Shown here in pieces: positions 48,206 through 60,093 of a stretch of 64,000 bases of DNA. The DNA lies in contig NZ_CP044543.1 of the NCBI RefSeq assembly GCF_008932115.1, positions 2,362,501 through 2,426,500 of the forward strand. Direction: 5' to 3'. How positions within the stretch are numbered: position 1 is the first letter of the stretch; each line of letters opens with the position of its first letter. This DNA is from Bradyrhizobium betae. GTDB taxonomy: Bacteria > Pseudomonadota > Alphaproteobacteria > Rhizobiales > Xanthobacteraceae. The position numbers and the translations under genes were made by a program. Below the pieces are notes generated by a model that saw nothing but the letters and a program-made list of their open reading frames with translations, was not told the DNA's origin and ran no database searches.

Positions 48206-49465
48206 GTGCTCGCGAAGACGCTGGAGCAAATTCAGTCCTCGCCGGGAAGGCGAGCGACGTATGTACGCTGCCTTCTCGCAACGCTTGCCGCCATCGTGGG
48301 TTTCAAGACCTACTGGTTCTTCCGGTGGGGCTTCTGGCACGGCCACGAGATACCCGACTTCGCTGCCTTTCACCTCGTCGCACAGCGGGTCTGGCTCGGC
48401 GATCTCGACCTGACCTATCGATTCGCGGCGTTCATGAAGATGCAGGCGGGAATGTCAGGCGGCGCGACCGGTTTCATGCCGTGGACCTACCCGCCACAGT
48501 TCGGCCTGTTGCTGGCCCCCCTCGCATTCCTGCCCATCTGGGCGGCCTATTTCGTGTTCACCGCCACGACGCTCACTGCTTATCTGATGACGCTGCGCGC
48601 GATTGCGCGAGAGCACTTCGCACAGATCCTCGTCGTGCTGTTTCCTGCCATGGCGATCACGATCGGCTCCGGACAGAACGGCTTTCTCTCGGGTGCGCTG
48701 ATCGGGCTTGTCTGCATCAACCTGCAGAAGCGCAAGGTATTCGCGGGCCTCGCGCTCGGCGCCATGGTCATCAAGCCGCACCTCGCCATTGCAGTCGGCT
48801 TGTATCTGCTGGCAACCCGCCGCTGGGCAACGATCGTCACGGCCGCCACGGTCGTGCTCGTGAGCTCCCTGCTCTGCACCGTGGCTTTCGGGCCGCATAT
48901 CTGGATCGCGTGGCAGGGCGCGATCAGGGAGTCGGCGGGCTTTCTGGAACAGGGCATGTATCCCCTGTTTCGAATGATCTCGGCCTACGCGGCGCTCTTC
49001 AATGCCGGCGTCCCCGCCAGCGCCGCGTTCTGGGGGCAGGTCACCGTCGCAGGACTGGCACTCGTTGCGGTCGTAGCTTGCATCGCCCGTGGGATGCCTC
49101 CGTCCTTCACGCTCGGCGTCGCTGCGACCGTCTCGGTGATGATCAGCCCCTATGCTTATGACTACGATCTACCCATCGTGGGAATCGGCCTGGCGCTGCT
49201 CATTCCCGATCTGCCCAAAGTGACCAGCCCTGGCGAACGCAGCATCATGTACGGGCTCGTGATGCTGGCCGGCGCCTACGGCCTGCTGCAATCGATCGGC
49301 CTTGCGGCCGGTCTCAACGAGCGCTTCAAGCCCGCCATCGCCGGTATCGCCCTCATCGCACTGCTTGCGATGCTGCTGCGAATACTTTGGCGCAATGCAC
49401 AGCCGGTTGCCGCGACACGCCTGGCCGCCGTCGAGCTCGGCTCCCCGGCGCGCCTGCCGGAATAG
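48206..49465 (+). CDS. Glycosyltransferase family 87 (DUF2029) membrane protein
   Basis: 419 residues from GTG 48206 with AGAGGG 9 bases upstream; GTG 48062 is an alternative start. About ten membrane helices; the conserved Asp after the first helix is in HEIPDFAAFHLVAQRV, with PWTYPPQFGLLLAPLA and VIKPHLAIAVGLYLL as the other GT87 landmarks. Family members transfer mannose or other sugars from polyprenyl phosphate. The substrate is unknown. The GH16 gene beside it suggests a joint role in surface polysaccharide, but no EPS cluster surrounds them. Confidence 0.85.
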   Translation: MLAKTLEQIQSSPGRRATYVRCLLATLAAIVGFKTYWFFRWGFWHGHEIPDFAAFHLVAQRVWLGDLDLTYRFAAFMKMQAGMSGGATGFMPWTYPPQFGLLLAPLAFLPIWAAYFVFTATTLTAYLMTLRAIAREHFAQILVVLFPAMAITIGSGQNGFLSGALIGLVCINLQKRKVFAGLALGAMVIKPHLAIAVGLYLLATRRWATIVTAATVVLVSSLLCTVAFGPHIWIAWQGAIRESAGFLEQGMYPLFRMISAYAALFNAGVPASAAFWGQVTVAGLALVAVVACIARGMPPSFTLGVAATVSVMISPYAYDYDLPIVGIGLALLIPDLPKVTSPGERSIMYGLVMLAGAYGLLQSIGLAAGLNERFKPAIAGIALIALLAMLLRILWRNAQPVAATRLAAVELGSPARLPE

Positions 49466-49645
49466 CCCTCCGCAACATCCGGTCACGCCGCCGGGCGTCG
49501 GCGCCCATCGCGGCCGGCGCCTGCGGGTTGGCCACATCACGGAACCCAAACCGCCGGCGCCCGTTCAGATTGATCCCGCTGCGGCGGCGTTTCACGGCAG
49601 GCGCGATGTCCTGCCTGTCGCAGCGGAGCCAAGGGAGGACTGAAC

Positions 49646-49867
49646 ATGCCGGCAGCCGAAAAAGATCACGTCTACAAGATCCTGGAACTCGTTGGATCGT
49701 CCGACACCTCGATCGATGATGCGATCAAGAACGCGATCAGCCGCGCCGCCAAAACCATTCGCGAAATGAAATGGTTCGAGGTGACGCAGACGCGTGGTCA
49801 CATCGAGAACGGCACGGTCCGTCACTACCAGGTGACGCTACGCGTCGGCTTCACACTGGATGCGTGA
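49646..49867 (+). CDS. Dodecin family flavin-binding protein
   Basis: 73 residues from ATG 49646 with AGGGAGGA upstream. Dodecin fold: [29 protein letters not shown], the flavin-binding Trp in [14 protein letters not shown] (Trp43) and [10 protein letters not shown]. Dodecins form hollow 12-mers that store riboflavin or FMN. It is followed by the convergent autotransporter pseudogene after 6 bases. Confidence 0.93.
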   Translation: MPAAEKDHVYKILELVGSSDTSIDDAIKNAISRAAKTIREMKWFEVTQTRGHIENGTVRHYQVTLRVGFTLDA

Positions 49868-49873
49868 GGCGGC

Positions 49874-52854
49874 TCACCAGGCGTAACGAACGCTGCCCTT
49901 GCCTGCGTAGCTGCGGGTGACGTCCGAGAATTCACCCTCAAACGTCGCCGCCGCGGACCAGCCATTCAGCCAGCTCATGTCCACAGAAGCCGTGGTGAGC
50001 GCGGAATCGCGGGCCTGCGCGGCGCCGTTGACGACGAAGCTTGCGCCAGGCAACGCCTGGAAGGTCGCTGCAATCGAACGGTCCGGATTGAAATCATGCG
50101 CCCACGCAAGGCGGCCGCGCAGTGTCAGCACGCCAGCCTGCATGGCGAAGGATTTATCGGTGCGCAAGCCAAGCTCACCACGGGTGTCCGTGACGCTCCT
50201 CGCCGCGTAGCGCAAGGCGAAGGCGGCGGATCCGGCAACGGCCTGCTCGGCATAGGCGGGCAGATCCAGCGTCGTGAACTGCACCGCGCCGTAGGGCGTG
50301 ACGCCGATCCCGCCGATCCATGGCCCGACATGGCGATAGCCGCCCTCGATACGGCCGGAATACGCATTGACGTCGAACTCGGCGCGCAGGCGATCGGCGC
50401 CTGCAATCGTCACAGTGCGGTCGGTCGTGATGTCCTGCCAGCCATAGGCCAGCGCCGCCGACAGATATGCCGGCCCGCTCGTGTGTCGAAGATATGCGGC
50501 GGCCTGGAACAGGTCGGAGCGGCCCGACCCGAGGCCGTTCACGCCGAAGCCGGTGCCGCCACCGGCAAGCGCGAAGCCAAGCAACGTGTGCGGTGAGAGC
50601 AGATAGTCGGCTCCGATCACGGTGCCGGCGATGCGGCTGGTCGCTCCATTCGAGCCGGCCACCGCGTTGCCGTCTGTCGACTGCGACCCGCCGAAGCCCG
50701 CGGCCCACAAGCTCCAGCGTTGCGCAAAGGTCTGCGGCCGGGCTTTTGTCATCATCGCGAATGCGTCGGCGCGTTTGCGTACGGCGTAGGCGCTGGCCTG
50801 ATCCTCCTCGACGAATCCGGCAGCGCCACCGGCCGAACCCGGCCCGCCGTCACGCTGCGCGGCGGGATCGGTGAGCAATCCCATGAACTGGCTCATCGCG
50901 TTGAACGTCGTCTGCTGCGCGCCTGTTGCCGACTCGCCGGAGGCCTGCGTCAGCCCGCCGGCCGTCAGCGTCGCGTAGACCGCGGCGATGCCGCCATTGG
51001 CATTGAAGACATTGGTCAGCGCGTCGCCGACGCGCTGCTGGTTGCCGTTGAGGACGGACGGAATCCCGAAATTCAAGGCCAGGTCGAGATAGACGTCATT
51101 GGCGTCGTAGCTCAGGCTACTGTGGAAATTGGACGGCAGGCTGGTGTTGACGATGGTCGTATTGAAGGTGCCGCTGACGCCGCCGCTCGCGGTCAGAATC
51201 ATGTACCGCTTCGCAACGTAACTACCCGCAGCGAAATTCGCCGTCACCGTCGCGCCACCGAGCTGCGCTGCGCCGGTGACACTCGCATAGGACGCCGTCG
51301 ACGGATCGAGCTGGACGAGATAGATCGCGCCCGACTGAAAGGCGAGACTGCCGTTCACCGCCATCGCGCTGCCGGGCGTGCCGTTACCAGGTGCAAACGT
51401 ACCGCCGGCATGGACGGACGTTGCGCCGAGCGAGCCATCGCCCATCAACACACCGCCGTTGACAGTCGTGCCGCCGCTATAGGTATTGCTCCCAATCACG
51501 ACCGTGGTCCCGCCCGTCGTCGTCAGGCTCGCGGTGCCGCCGATGCCGTTGACGACACCGCCGCTCGATGTGATCGACGCGTCGAGGCTACCGTTCCGGA
51601 TCGCGCCGCCGGCGAGGTTCACTGTTGCCTGGACCTGCGTCGTACCTCCGAGATCGAGCGTGCCACCGGACACCGTGGTCGTGCCGGTCGCGGCGCCGAG
51701 CGTGCCCGCGCCGGAGAGAAGCAAGGTTCCGCCGGAAACGATCGTGCCGCCGCTATAGGTGTTGGCGCCCGAGAGCGTCAGCGTGCCGCCAGTGCTCTTG
51801 GTGATCGCGACACTGCCGCCCTGGTCGGCGGCGTTGGTGCCGCCGCCGGGATTGCTTCCCCCGGAGCCGGTGTAGTCGGCGATGCCGTTGGCGATGGACT
51901 GGTTGCCAGAGCCGAAGCCGAGCACGGTGCTCGTGCCGCTGGTGCCCTGGAAGAAGATGCCGGATCCGAAGGCGGAGCCATTGGTCCCACCGTTGTAGCC
52001 GGTGCCGCCCGAGACGCTGCCATTCGTCTGGGACAGATCGCCCTGAACGGTCACCGTTCCGCCGCTCTGCACGAAGACCGCGCCGCCGGCGCCGAGACCA
52101 CCACCACCGCTCGCAACCCCCCCGGCTCCCCCGGTTGCCGGACCACTGGCGACATTTTGAGATGCACCGCCATTGGGTCCACCGCCGCTCAGGATCGGGG
52201 CGTCCGAGCCGACGAACAGTCCCCCGCCCCCGGCAGGAGTAGCAGGATAGGACGTGCCGGCCATGCCGCCGCCGCCGCCCATATTTCCGGCATTGTCCAC
52301 GACGCTGCCGCCCTTGGCCTGCGTGTTCGAGACAGCGACGTTCGACAAGGTCAATGCGCCGTTGCTGGAAACGAAGACCGCGCCGCCGAGTCCGGCGCCG
52401 GCCCCGGAGCCCAAACCGGCTCCGCCCTGCGCCACCGCGTTGGCGATGGTCAGGCTCTTCAGTGTTACCGAATAGGTCGAGCCGGTGGTGCCGGCATCGC
52501 CGATGAAGAACGGCCGGTAGGTACCGGCGCCACTGATGGTCGGGTTGTTGCCGTTGCCGTCGATGGTGATGTTCTTGGTGATGACCGGCAGCTCACTCAG
52601 GAGCGTGATGGTACCGCTGACCTGAAACAGGATGGTGTCGCCGCTCGTGGCGGTGGTGATGGCGTCCGCAGGCTGCCGGCGCCGCTGTCGGCCGTGGAGG
52701 TCACCACCAGCGTTGCAGCGCGCGCCGCGCCGGGCAGGCCGAGCGTCATTGCCGTGACGGCGATGCCGGCGAGGACCTCCCGCCGCCGGGCGGCAAGCCG
52801 GGACTTCGTCGGTCCAATCAAGGGCACGAGCGGCGGACGCAATCTGATTGTCAT
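49874..52854 (-). pseudogene. Autotransporter (beta-barrel, AT-repeat) disrupted by a one-base frameshift
   Basis: From ATG 52854 (GAGG upstream) the frame encodes a signal peptide (LAGIAVTAMTLGLPGAARA) and ATLVVTSTADSGAGSLR. It then loses one base near 52664-52671; the expected continuation DAITTATSGDTILFQ is in the next frame. The rest, open to 49874, holds a Gly-rich passenger with autotransporter-associated repeats (GANTYSGGTIVSGGTLLLSG, SNTYSGGTTVNGG) and a C-terminal barrel ending RYAW. Repaired length is about 993 residues. The surface adhesin or self-assembly role is inferred from the family. A sequencing error is possible. Confidence 0.82.
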
Positions 52855-53177
52855 GACATGCCTCGGACGCGAACCTTGCCGCAAGCGTTCGCGCGGTAGG
52901 CCGGGATTTCGAGATGCTCGTTGGCAGACCGGCCAGCTGCGCGATGTGCCCGCCGTCTCAGCCTTTGATTTCGGCGAACACTGATGCGCGCATGGCACAT
53001 CGGCGCTGCGTTCGCGCGAAGTCCGCTGCATCCCGTCGCGTGAACTCGCTTGCGCACCGATTTCCAAACGATTACATCCCGGGAAGATGCTGGTGCACCG
53101 CCGGTTCTGAAACGTCGGGTTGAAGCGGTGCGGCTGCATCGTGGGGTGATGTGGACGGAACGGCGGTGAGCGGAAGC
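52855..53177. other. Divergent intergenic region autotransporter/AraC
   Basis: About 320 bases between the two starts, presumably with both promoters and a binding site for the regulator. No tRNA, repeat or clear hairpin was seen. Confidence 0.4.
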
Positions 53178-54200
53178 ATGGTGGCGGACGACCCCGAACG
53201 CGGGGCGCGTGCGCTTGCACAGTTACAAATCATGACGGCCGACATCTGCGATGTCATCCCTCACACCGCGGCAGGCGATTTCCACATCACCACGACCACG
53301 ATGATGGCCGGCAACGCATTGCTGGTCGACACCGCCGCCACCGACCTGGAATACGACCGAACCCCCGCGCACATCGCCCGCGGCGGCCTCGATCACTATC
53401 ACATCACCCTCTGCGTCGCTGGCGAGATGCGGTTCAGCTCCGGCCGCCGCGAGATAACGCTGCGGCCCGGCGACATCGGCCTGCTCGACATGGCGCAACC
53501 GAACCGCACGAAGCTGCACGCGGCCGGCGGCCGCACCCACCTGATCACGATCATCCTGCAACGCGCCATGCTCGCACCGCGGCTCGCGCATCCAGACTCG
53601 GCCACGGCAACCCTGCTGCCGTCGGACCACCCGCATGCCCGCCTGATCGCCAGCCATTTTGCTGCGCTTGGCCTGCCACCGGGTCCCGAGGCCGGCAACG
53701 TCGAGGTGACGGTCGAGGCGATCGCCGACCTCGTGGCCGCAGCCGCCGGCGGGACGGCCGACATCCTGGCGGGCGTCGAGCGAGTTGCGCGGCATCTTTA
53801 TCTTGCGATGATCAAGCGCCGCATCGCGGACAATCTTCAGACCGACGCGCTCACCGCGGACGAGCTGTGCCGTCACTTCCGGATATCGCGCGCGACCCTC
53901 TACCGGCTGTTCGAGGCCGATGGCGGGCTTGCGCATTACGTGCGCGAGCAGCGGCTCAATCTTGCCTTCCGCGAGCTGATTGCTCCGTCAGCACACGACA
54001 TGCGGCTGATCGATCTCGCCATCGGCATGCGCTTCAGCAGCGACTCGACCTTCATCCGCGCATTCCGCCGCAAGTTCGGGCTGACACCGGGCGAGCTCCG
54101 CGAGCTGGCCGACAATTGGCTCCGCGAAACCGGCGCGGTCCCGGCCGTCGACACCGTGCTGCATCAGCTGGCCCGCCGCCGCACGTCGCAACCGCGATAA
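53178..54200 (+). CDS. AraC family transcriptional regulator
   Basis: 340 residues from ATG 53178; GTG 53151 and 53166 are possible alternatives. An N-terminal cupin-like ligand domain (about 30-130, HYHITLCVAGEMRF and ITLRPGDIGLLDMA) is followed by a C-terminal pair of helix-turn-helix motifs: LTADELCRHFRISRATLYRLFEADGG and IDLAIGMRFSSDSTFIRAFRRKFGLTPGELR. It is divergent from the autotransporter gene and probably controls it; that is inference. Confidence 0.88.
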   Translation: MVADDPERGARALAQLQIMTADICDVIPHTAAGDFHITTTTMMAGNALLVDTAATDLEYDRTPAHIARGGLDHYHITLCVAGEMRFSSGRREITLRPGDIGLLDMAQPNRTKLHAAGGRTHLITIILQRAMLAPRLAHPDSATATLLPSDHPHARLIASHFAALGLPPGPEAGNVEVTVEAIADLVAAAAGGTADILAGVERVARHLYLAMIKRRIADNLQTDALTADELCRHFRISRATLYRLFEADGGLAHYVREQRLNLAFRELIAPSAHDMRLIDLAIGMRFSSDSTFIRAFRRKFGLTPGELRELADNWLRETGAVPAVDTVLHQLARRRTSQPR

Positions 54201-54206
54201 CGGACG

Positions 54207-55171
54207 TCAGGCGAGATGACACGCCACGAAATGCCCGCCCGCGCCTTCTCTCAGCTCCGGCGCGCTCTCCGAGCAGCGCGGCTGGGCGATCGGGCAGCGG
54301 GTGTGAAAGTGGCAGCCTGACGGAGGCTTCATCGGGCTCGGCACGTCGCCCTTGAGACGGATGCGCTCGCGCTTGAGCTTGGGATCCGGCACCGGCACCG
54401 CCGACAACAGCGCCCTGGTGTAGGGATGCTGCGGATTGCGGTAGAGATCGCTCGCCTTCGCCAGCTCGACGATGCGGCCGAGATACATCACCGCGACCCG
54501 GTCGGAGATGTGCTCGACCACCGAGAGGTCATGCGCGACGAAGAGATAGGTGAGGTTCAGCTCGGCCTGGAGATCTTCCAGCAGGTTGATGACCTGCGCC
54601 TGGATCGACACGTCGAGCGCGGAGACCGGCTCGTCGCAGACGATCAGCTTCGGCTCCACCGCGAGCGCGCGCGCGATCACGATGCGTTGGCGCTGGCCGC
54701 CGGAGAATTCGTGCGGATAACGGCGCATGTGCTCGGCCTTGAGCCCGACCTTGACCAGCAGGCTCGCGACGCGCTCCTCGCGCTCCCTGGCGTTGGCGCC
54801 GAGGTTGTGAATGATGAGCGCCTCGCCGAGGATCGCGCCGACCGTCATGCGCGGATTGAGCGAGGCGAACGGGTCCTGGAACACCAGCTGCATGTTCCGC
54901 CGCATCGCGCGCAGATCGTTGCCGCTCAGCTGGCGCACGTCCTGGCCGTCGAACACGACCTCGCCGTCGGTCGGCTCGATCAGGCGCAGCACGCAACGTC
55001 CCGTCGTCGACTTGCCGCAGCCGGATTCGCCGACAAGGCCGAGCGTCTCGCCGCGGTTGACCGAGAACGAGACCCCGTCGACCGCATAGACGCTGCCGAC
55101 CTGGCGCGACAAGAGACCACCGAGCACGGGGAAATATTTCTTCAGGCCGCTGACGCGGAGCAAGGGCTCGG

Positions 55172-55175
<4 letters not shown>
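54207..55175 (-). CDS. Dipeptide/oligopeptide ABC transporter ATP-binding protein (DppF-like)
   Basis: 322 residues. Walker [15 protein letters not shown] (about 46-59), Q-loop [18 protein letters not shown], signature FSGGQRQR (near 158), Walker [18 protein letters not shown], switch His [13 protein letters not shown] and the OppF-type C-terminal oligopeptide domain [16 protein letters not shown] with Cys residues [14 protein letters not shown]. It is the last gene of the five-gene transporter operon; it overlaps dppD by 4 bases. Confidence 0.95.
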
Positions 55176-56166
<991 letters not shown>

Positions 56167-56167
<1 letters not shown>

Positions 56168-57084
56168 CAGATCACCCGTCTCGCATCGAGCGCGTCGCGC
56201 AGGCCGTCGCCGATGAAGTTGATGGCGACCACCGCGATGAAGATGGCGCCACCCGGAAACAGCGCCCAGTGCGGGCCGATGTCGAGAAAATCCTTGGCGT
56301 CGAACAACAACCGGCCCCAGGTCGGAGTATCCGGCGGGAAGCCGAGGCCGAGAAAGGACAGCGTCGATTCCGCGATGATCGCGGCGGCCACGTCGATGGT
56401 GCCGGCGATGATCACCGGGCCGAGCGCATTGGGCAGGATGTGCCGCACCACCTGCCGCACTGGACTTGCGCCGAGCGCGCGGGCGGCCTCGACGAACTCC
56501 TTCTCGCGGATCGACAGGAACTGCGCGCGCACGAGGCGGGCGACCGGCATCCAGCGTAAACCGCCGATGACGAGCACGATCAGAATGAAGATGCCGCCTT
56601 CAGGGCCAAACGCCTGCTTCAGCCCGTCGCGGAAGAGATAGATCAGCAACAGCAGCAACGGCAGTTGCGGCAGCGACAGGAAGAGATCGGTGAGCCACAT
56701 CAGGCCGTGGCCGAGCGCGCCCCGCGACATTCCGGCGAGCGAGCCGATCAGCGTGCCGATCAATACGGAGACCAGCATCGCGGCGAGCCCGACCGCGAGC
56801 GAGATCCGCCCGCCATAGATCATGCGCGCCAAAATGTCCTGGCCGAGGTCGTCGGTGCCGAAAGGATGCGTGAACGAAGGCCCCTGCATGCCCGCGACGA
56901 TGTCGATCTCGTTGATCTTCACGCGCCACACGAAGGGGCCGACCACCACGGCCAGCACCAGGATGAGGAGCAGGAACGCGCTCACCACGGCAAGCTTGTG
57001 CCGGCTGTAGCGCCGCCACGTCTCGCGCCAGGGCGAGTACGTGCGCCGCTCAGCGGAGGGAGATGCGAGGGTCAAGCCAGCCAT
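56167..57084 (-). CDS. Peptide ABC transporter permease (DppC-like)
   Basis: 305 residues from ATG 57084, overlapping the 3' end of dppB by 35 bases. About six membrane helices (first near 30-52) and the EAA-type coupling loop EAARALGASPVRQVVRHILPNALGPVI. The N-terminal YSRHKLAVVSAFLLLIL and PFGTDDLGQDILARMIYGGR are typical of DppC/OppC. It forms the membrane channel with DppB. Confidence 0.93.
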
Positions 57085-58009
57085 ACAGGACGTCCGCGAT
57101 GAGATTGAACAGCACGACGAGGCACGCAAACACGAAGGTCACGGCCATGACGACCGGCGTGTCGTTGGACAGGATGGAAGTGATCAGCAGCGAACCGATG
57201 CCGGGAATACGGAAGATCTGCTCGGTGACGATGGCGCCGCCGAACACCGCCGGCATCTGCAGCGCGATCAGCGTCACCACCGGAATCATGGCGTTGCGCA
57301 TCACGTGCTTGATGATGACCTTGGCCTGGCCGAGGCCCTTCGCACGCGCCGTGGTGACGTAGTCGAGACGGATCACGTCCAGCATCGCCGAGCGAACGAA
57401 GCGCGTCATCGACGCCGCCTGGAACAGGCCGAGCACCGCCACCGGCATGATCGCCTGCCGGATCATCTCGAGCACCCAGCGGATGCCGGTCGCCTTGATG
57501 TCGGTCGAATAGACGAAAGGCAGCCAGTCCAGCGTGACCGAGAAGATCAGGATGAACAGGAGGCCCGTGAAGAAGGTCGGCAGCGAGAACCCGATGAAGG
57601 CGAGCGTGTTCGCGATCTGGTCGAACAGCGAATAGGGCTTTGTCGCCGCATAGACGCCGACGGGAATCGCGATCAGAAGCGCCAGAATCTGCGCCGAACC
57701 GATCACGTAGAGCGTCGCCGGCAAGCGCTGGAGGATCAGCGTGTCGACGTCCATCCGGCTGACGAAGGAGAAACCCCAGTCGCCATGCAGCATGGCGTTG
57801 AGCCAGTGCAGGTAACGGAGGTAGATCGGATCGTCGAGGCCGAACTTGGCCCGGAGTGCCGCCTGGACTTCAGGCGGCACGTTCGGGTTGGTCGCCAATT
57901 CCGCGAAGGGATCGCCCGGCGCGAGCGCCAGCACGACGAACAGCACGACCGAGATTCCGAGCAAGCTCGGAATCGCGATCATCAGGCGACGCAGGACGTA
58001 CTGACTCAT
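57050..58009 (-). CDS. Peptide ABC transporter permease (DppB-like)
   Basis: 319 residues with six membrane helices (about 10-30, 98-122, 135-160, 175-200, 240-262, 285-308). The DppB opening QYVLRRLMIAIPSLLGISVV and PGDP are present, and the coupling loop reads TTARAKGLGQAKVIIKHVMRNAMIPVV. It follows the substrate-binding gene after 29 bases. Confidence 0.94.
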   Translation of the reverse strand: MSQYVLRRLMIAIPSLLGISVVLFVVLALAPGDPFAELATNPNVPPEVQAALRAKFGLDDPIYLRYLHWLNAMLHGDWGFSFVSRMDVDTLILQRLPATLYVIGSAQILALLIAIPVGVYAATKPYSLFDQIANTLAFIGFSLPTFFTGLLFILIFSVTLDWLPFVYSTDIKATGIRWVLEMIRQAIMPVAVLGLFQAASMTRFVRSAMLDVIRLDYVTTARAKGLGQAKVIIKHVMRNAMIPVVTLIALQMPAVFGGAIVTEQIFRIPGIGSLLITSILSNDTPVVMAVTFVFACLVVLFNLIADVLYGWLDPRISLR

Positions 58010-58038
58010 GAGGGAGGATCCCGTCTAGAGCTGTGGGA

Positions 58039-59832
58039 TCATTCCTCGCGGTACCAGTCGAACAGGTTGTCGGTTTCGTTGGCCCAGCCCGAGATCACCG
58101 GACGCAACGTGTTCGCGGAGGCCTCCACCTTCAGACGGTGCATCGCCGGGATGAAGACGGTGTCCTGCCACATCAGGTCGTTGCACTTGATGTAGAGGGC
58201 GGCGCGCTTGACCGGATCCATTTCGGAATCGGCAGCGTCGATCGCCGCGTCATAGTCCTTGTTGGTCCAGCGCGTGAAGTTCGTGCCCTGCCACTTGTTC
58301 TCCTTGCTGGCGATGTAGCGCGAATGATAGCGGCGCATGTGCTGCGACGGATCCGGCTGGCTCAGCGGAATCTGGAACATTTCGAGGTCGGCATAGAACT
58401 TCGGATAGGTGTCGGGATTGGCGACGTCCGAAGAGAAGAACACGGAGGCCACGACCGATTTCAGCTCGACGTCGATACCGGCCTTCTGACAGGCCTGCTT
58501 GACGATCGCCTGGGTCTTCTGACGCGGACCGTTGATCGAGGTCTGGTACAGCAGCTTCAGCTTCTTGCCGTCCTTCTCGCGGATGCCGTCGGCGCCGGGC
58601 TTCCAGCCGGCGTCGTCGAGCAGCTTCGAGGCCTTCTCGATGCTGAACTCCCAGGTGGTGTTCTTGGAGACGAACTTCTCGGGACCGTTGAGGAAGTTGG
58701 CGGTGGTGCGGCCGGCGCGACCGTAGATCGCCTTCTTGATGGAATCGCGATCGACCAGCATCGACAGCGCCTTGCGCACTGCCGGATCAGAGAACAGCGG
58801 ATGCTTGGTCTTCATCGAGGACTTTTCGCCGTCGACCTCGGTGTTCGGATCGGAGAAGTTCAGCGCGATGAATTCGGTGTCGCCGCCCACGGCGTAGATG
58901 GTCTTGCCCTTGCCGCCCTTCTCCAGGCGCAGCAGCACGTCGTCCTCGACCTGGATGTTCCATCCGAAATCATATTCGCCGGTCTGGATCACGGCGCGCG
59001 CCGCCGAGACCGCGTCACCGCCGCCCTTCATCTCGATCGAATCGAAATAGGGACGGTTCGCCATGTGGTAGTCGGGATTGATCACGCCGCGGATGAGATC
59101 GCCCGGCTTGAACTCGACGAACTTGTAGGGACCGGTGCCCACCGGCGCGAGATTGGCGGGGGCTTCGCGGGATTTCGAACCGATATAGTCGGCGAATTGA
59201 TGCTTCGGCAGGATCTGGCCGGCGCCGGCGCCGACGAACGCGTCGGCCCAGAACGGGGTCGGCTTCGGGAAGGTGATCTTGACGGTGAGATCGTCGATCT
59301 TCTCGACCTTGAGGTCGCGATAGGTGCCGCTGGTGACGGTCGCCGTGGCAGGGTCCTTGGTATATTCCCAGGTGAAGACGACGTCGTCGGCCGAGAACGG
59401 CTTGCCGTCGTGCCATTTCACGCCGGGCTTCAGCTTCCACGTCACCGACGTGCCGTCGGCGGCGAGCAGGCCGTTCTGAACCGAGGGGATTTCGGCCGCC
59501 AGCACCAGCTTCATGTTACCGTCGGGATCCCAGCAGGCGAGCGGCTCATAGAACAGGCGCGAGCCGTCCTGGTCCTTGGTGCCGGTGGCAAAATGCGGAT
59601 TGAGCAAGGTCGGGCCCTGCCACCACAGCAGCTTCAACGCACCGCCGCCGCCACGCTTGGTCGGCTTGTAGGCAGACGGGCCCTCGGCCATCGCCACTCC
59701 GCCCAAGGCAAGCAGCTGGTAGGCCGCGGGCGCGGCGAGGCCGACAGCGGCCAGACGCTGGACGAAGGCGCGGCGATTCATGCGCCCGTCCTTCACGTCA
59801 CCGATCATCGAACGCAGTTCTTTATCCAGCAT
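58039..59832 (-). CDS. Peptide ABC transporter substrate-binding protein (SBP_bac_5)
   Basis: 597 residues from ATG 59832 with GGGGGAC upstream. The N-terminus carries a Tat-like signal (MNRRAFVQRLAAVGLAAPAAYQ, about 20-50), one of the few Dpp-type proteins that appear to be exported folded. The family-5 binding fold follows: EPLACWDPDGN, WKLKPGVKWHDGKPFSADDVVFTW, VGTGPYKF, DPAVRKALSMLVDRDSI, then the C-terminal lobe. It starts the operon, so the strongest translation is expected here. Confidence 0.93.
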   Translation of the reverse strand: MLDKELRSMIGDVKDGRMNRRAFVQRLAAVGLAAPAAYQLLALGGVAMAEGPSAYKPTKRGGGGALKLLWWQGPTLLNPHFATGTKDQDGSRLFYEPLACWDPDGNMKLVLAAEIPSVQNGLLAADGTSVTWKLKPGVKWHDGKPFSADDVVFTWEYTKDPATATVTSGTYRDLKVEKIDDLTVKITFPKPTPFWADAFVGAGAGQILPKHQFADYIGSKSREAPANLAPVGTGPYKFVEFKPGDLIRGVINPDYHMANRPYFDSIEMKGGGDAVSAARAVIQTGEYDFGWNIQVEDDVLLRLEKGGKGKTIYAVGGDTEFIALNFSDPNTEVDGEKSSMKTKHPLFSDPAVRKALSMLVDRDSIKKAIYGRAGRTTANFLNGPEKFVSKNTTWEFSIEKASKLLDDAGWKPGADGIREKDGKKLKLLYQTSINGPRQKTQAIVKQACQKAGIDVELKSVVASVFFSSDVANPDTYPKFYADLEMFQIPLSQPDPSQHMRRYHSRYIASKENKWQGTNFTRWTNKDYDAAIDAADSEMDPVKRAALYIKCNDLMWQDTVFIPAMHRLKVEASANTLRPVISGWANETDNLFDWYREE

Positions 59833-60093
59833 GGTTGTCCCCCGTCTGGTTCCCGTTTTGGATGCAGGCGGCCGCGGGGCGGCCGCCGGGTTTTGGCTGG
59901 CGGTAGATGGCACACTGAATAGGGTGCGCGTCAACTGCGACCGTGTGTATGCAAACGGTCTTCTGGCTGTCCGTTGGGCAAAACCGTGTTCCACAGCCCA
60001 AGCGTTCGGCAATCCGGCGTCAAAACGCGCCGGAATCCTCGTTGCACTGCAGAAAATTTGTTCGTCGCATCAGACGAAGTATCGAGGCGAATT

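Noticed and set aside
50720..52984. 754-codon open frame on the plus strand
   Set aside because: Antisense of the autotransporter; Ala/Arg/Gly-rich composition without a domain, and the autotransporter repeats are clear on the other strand.
58033..59922. 629-codon open frame on the plus strand
   Set aside because: Antisense of the peptide-binding protein, which is well conserved.
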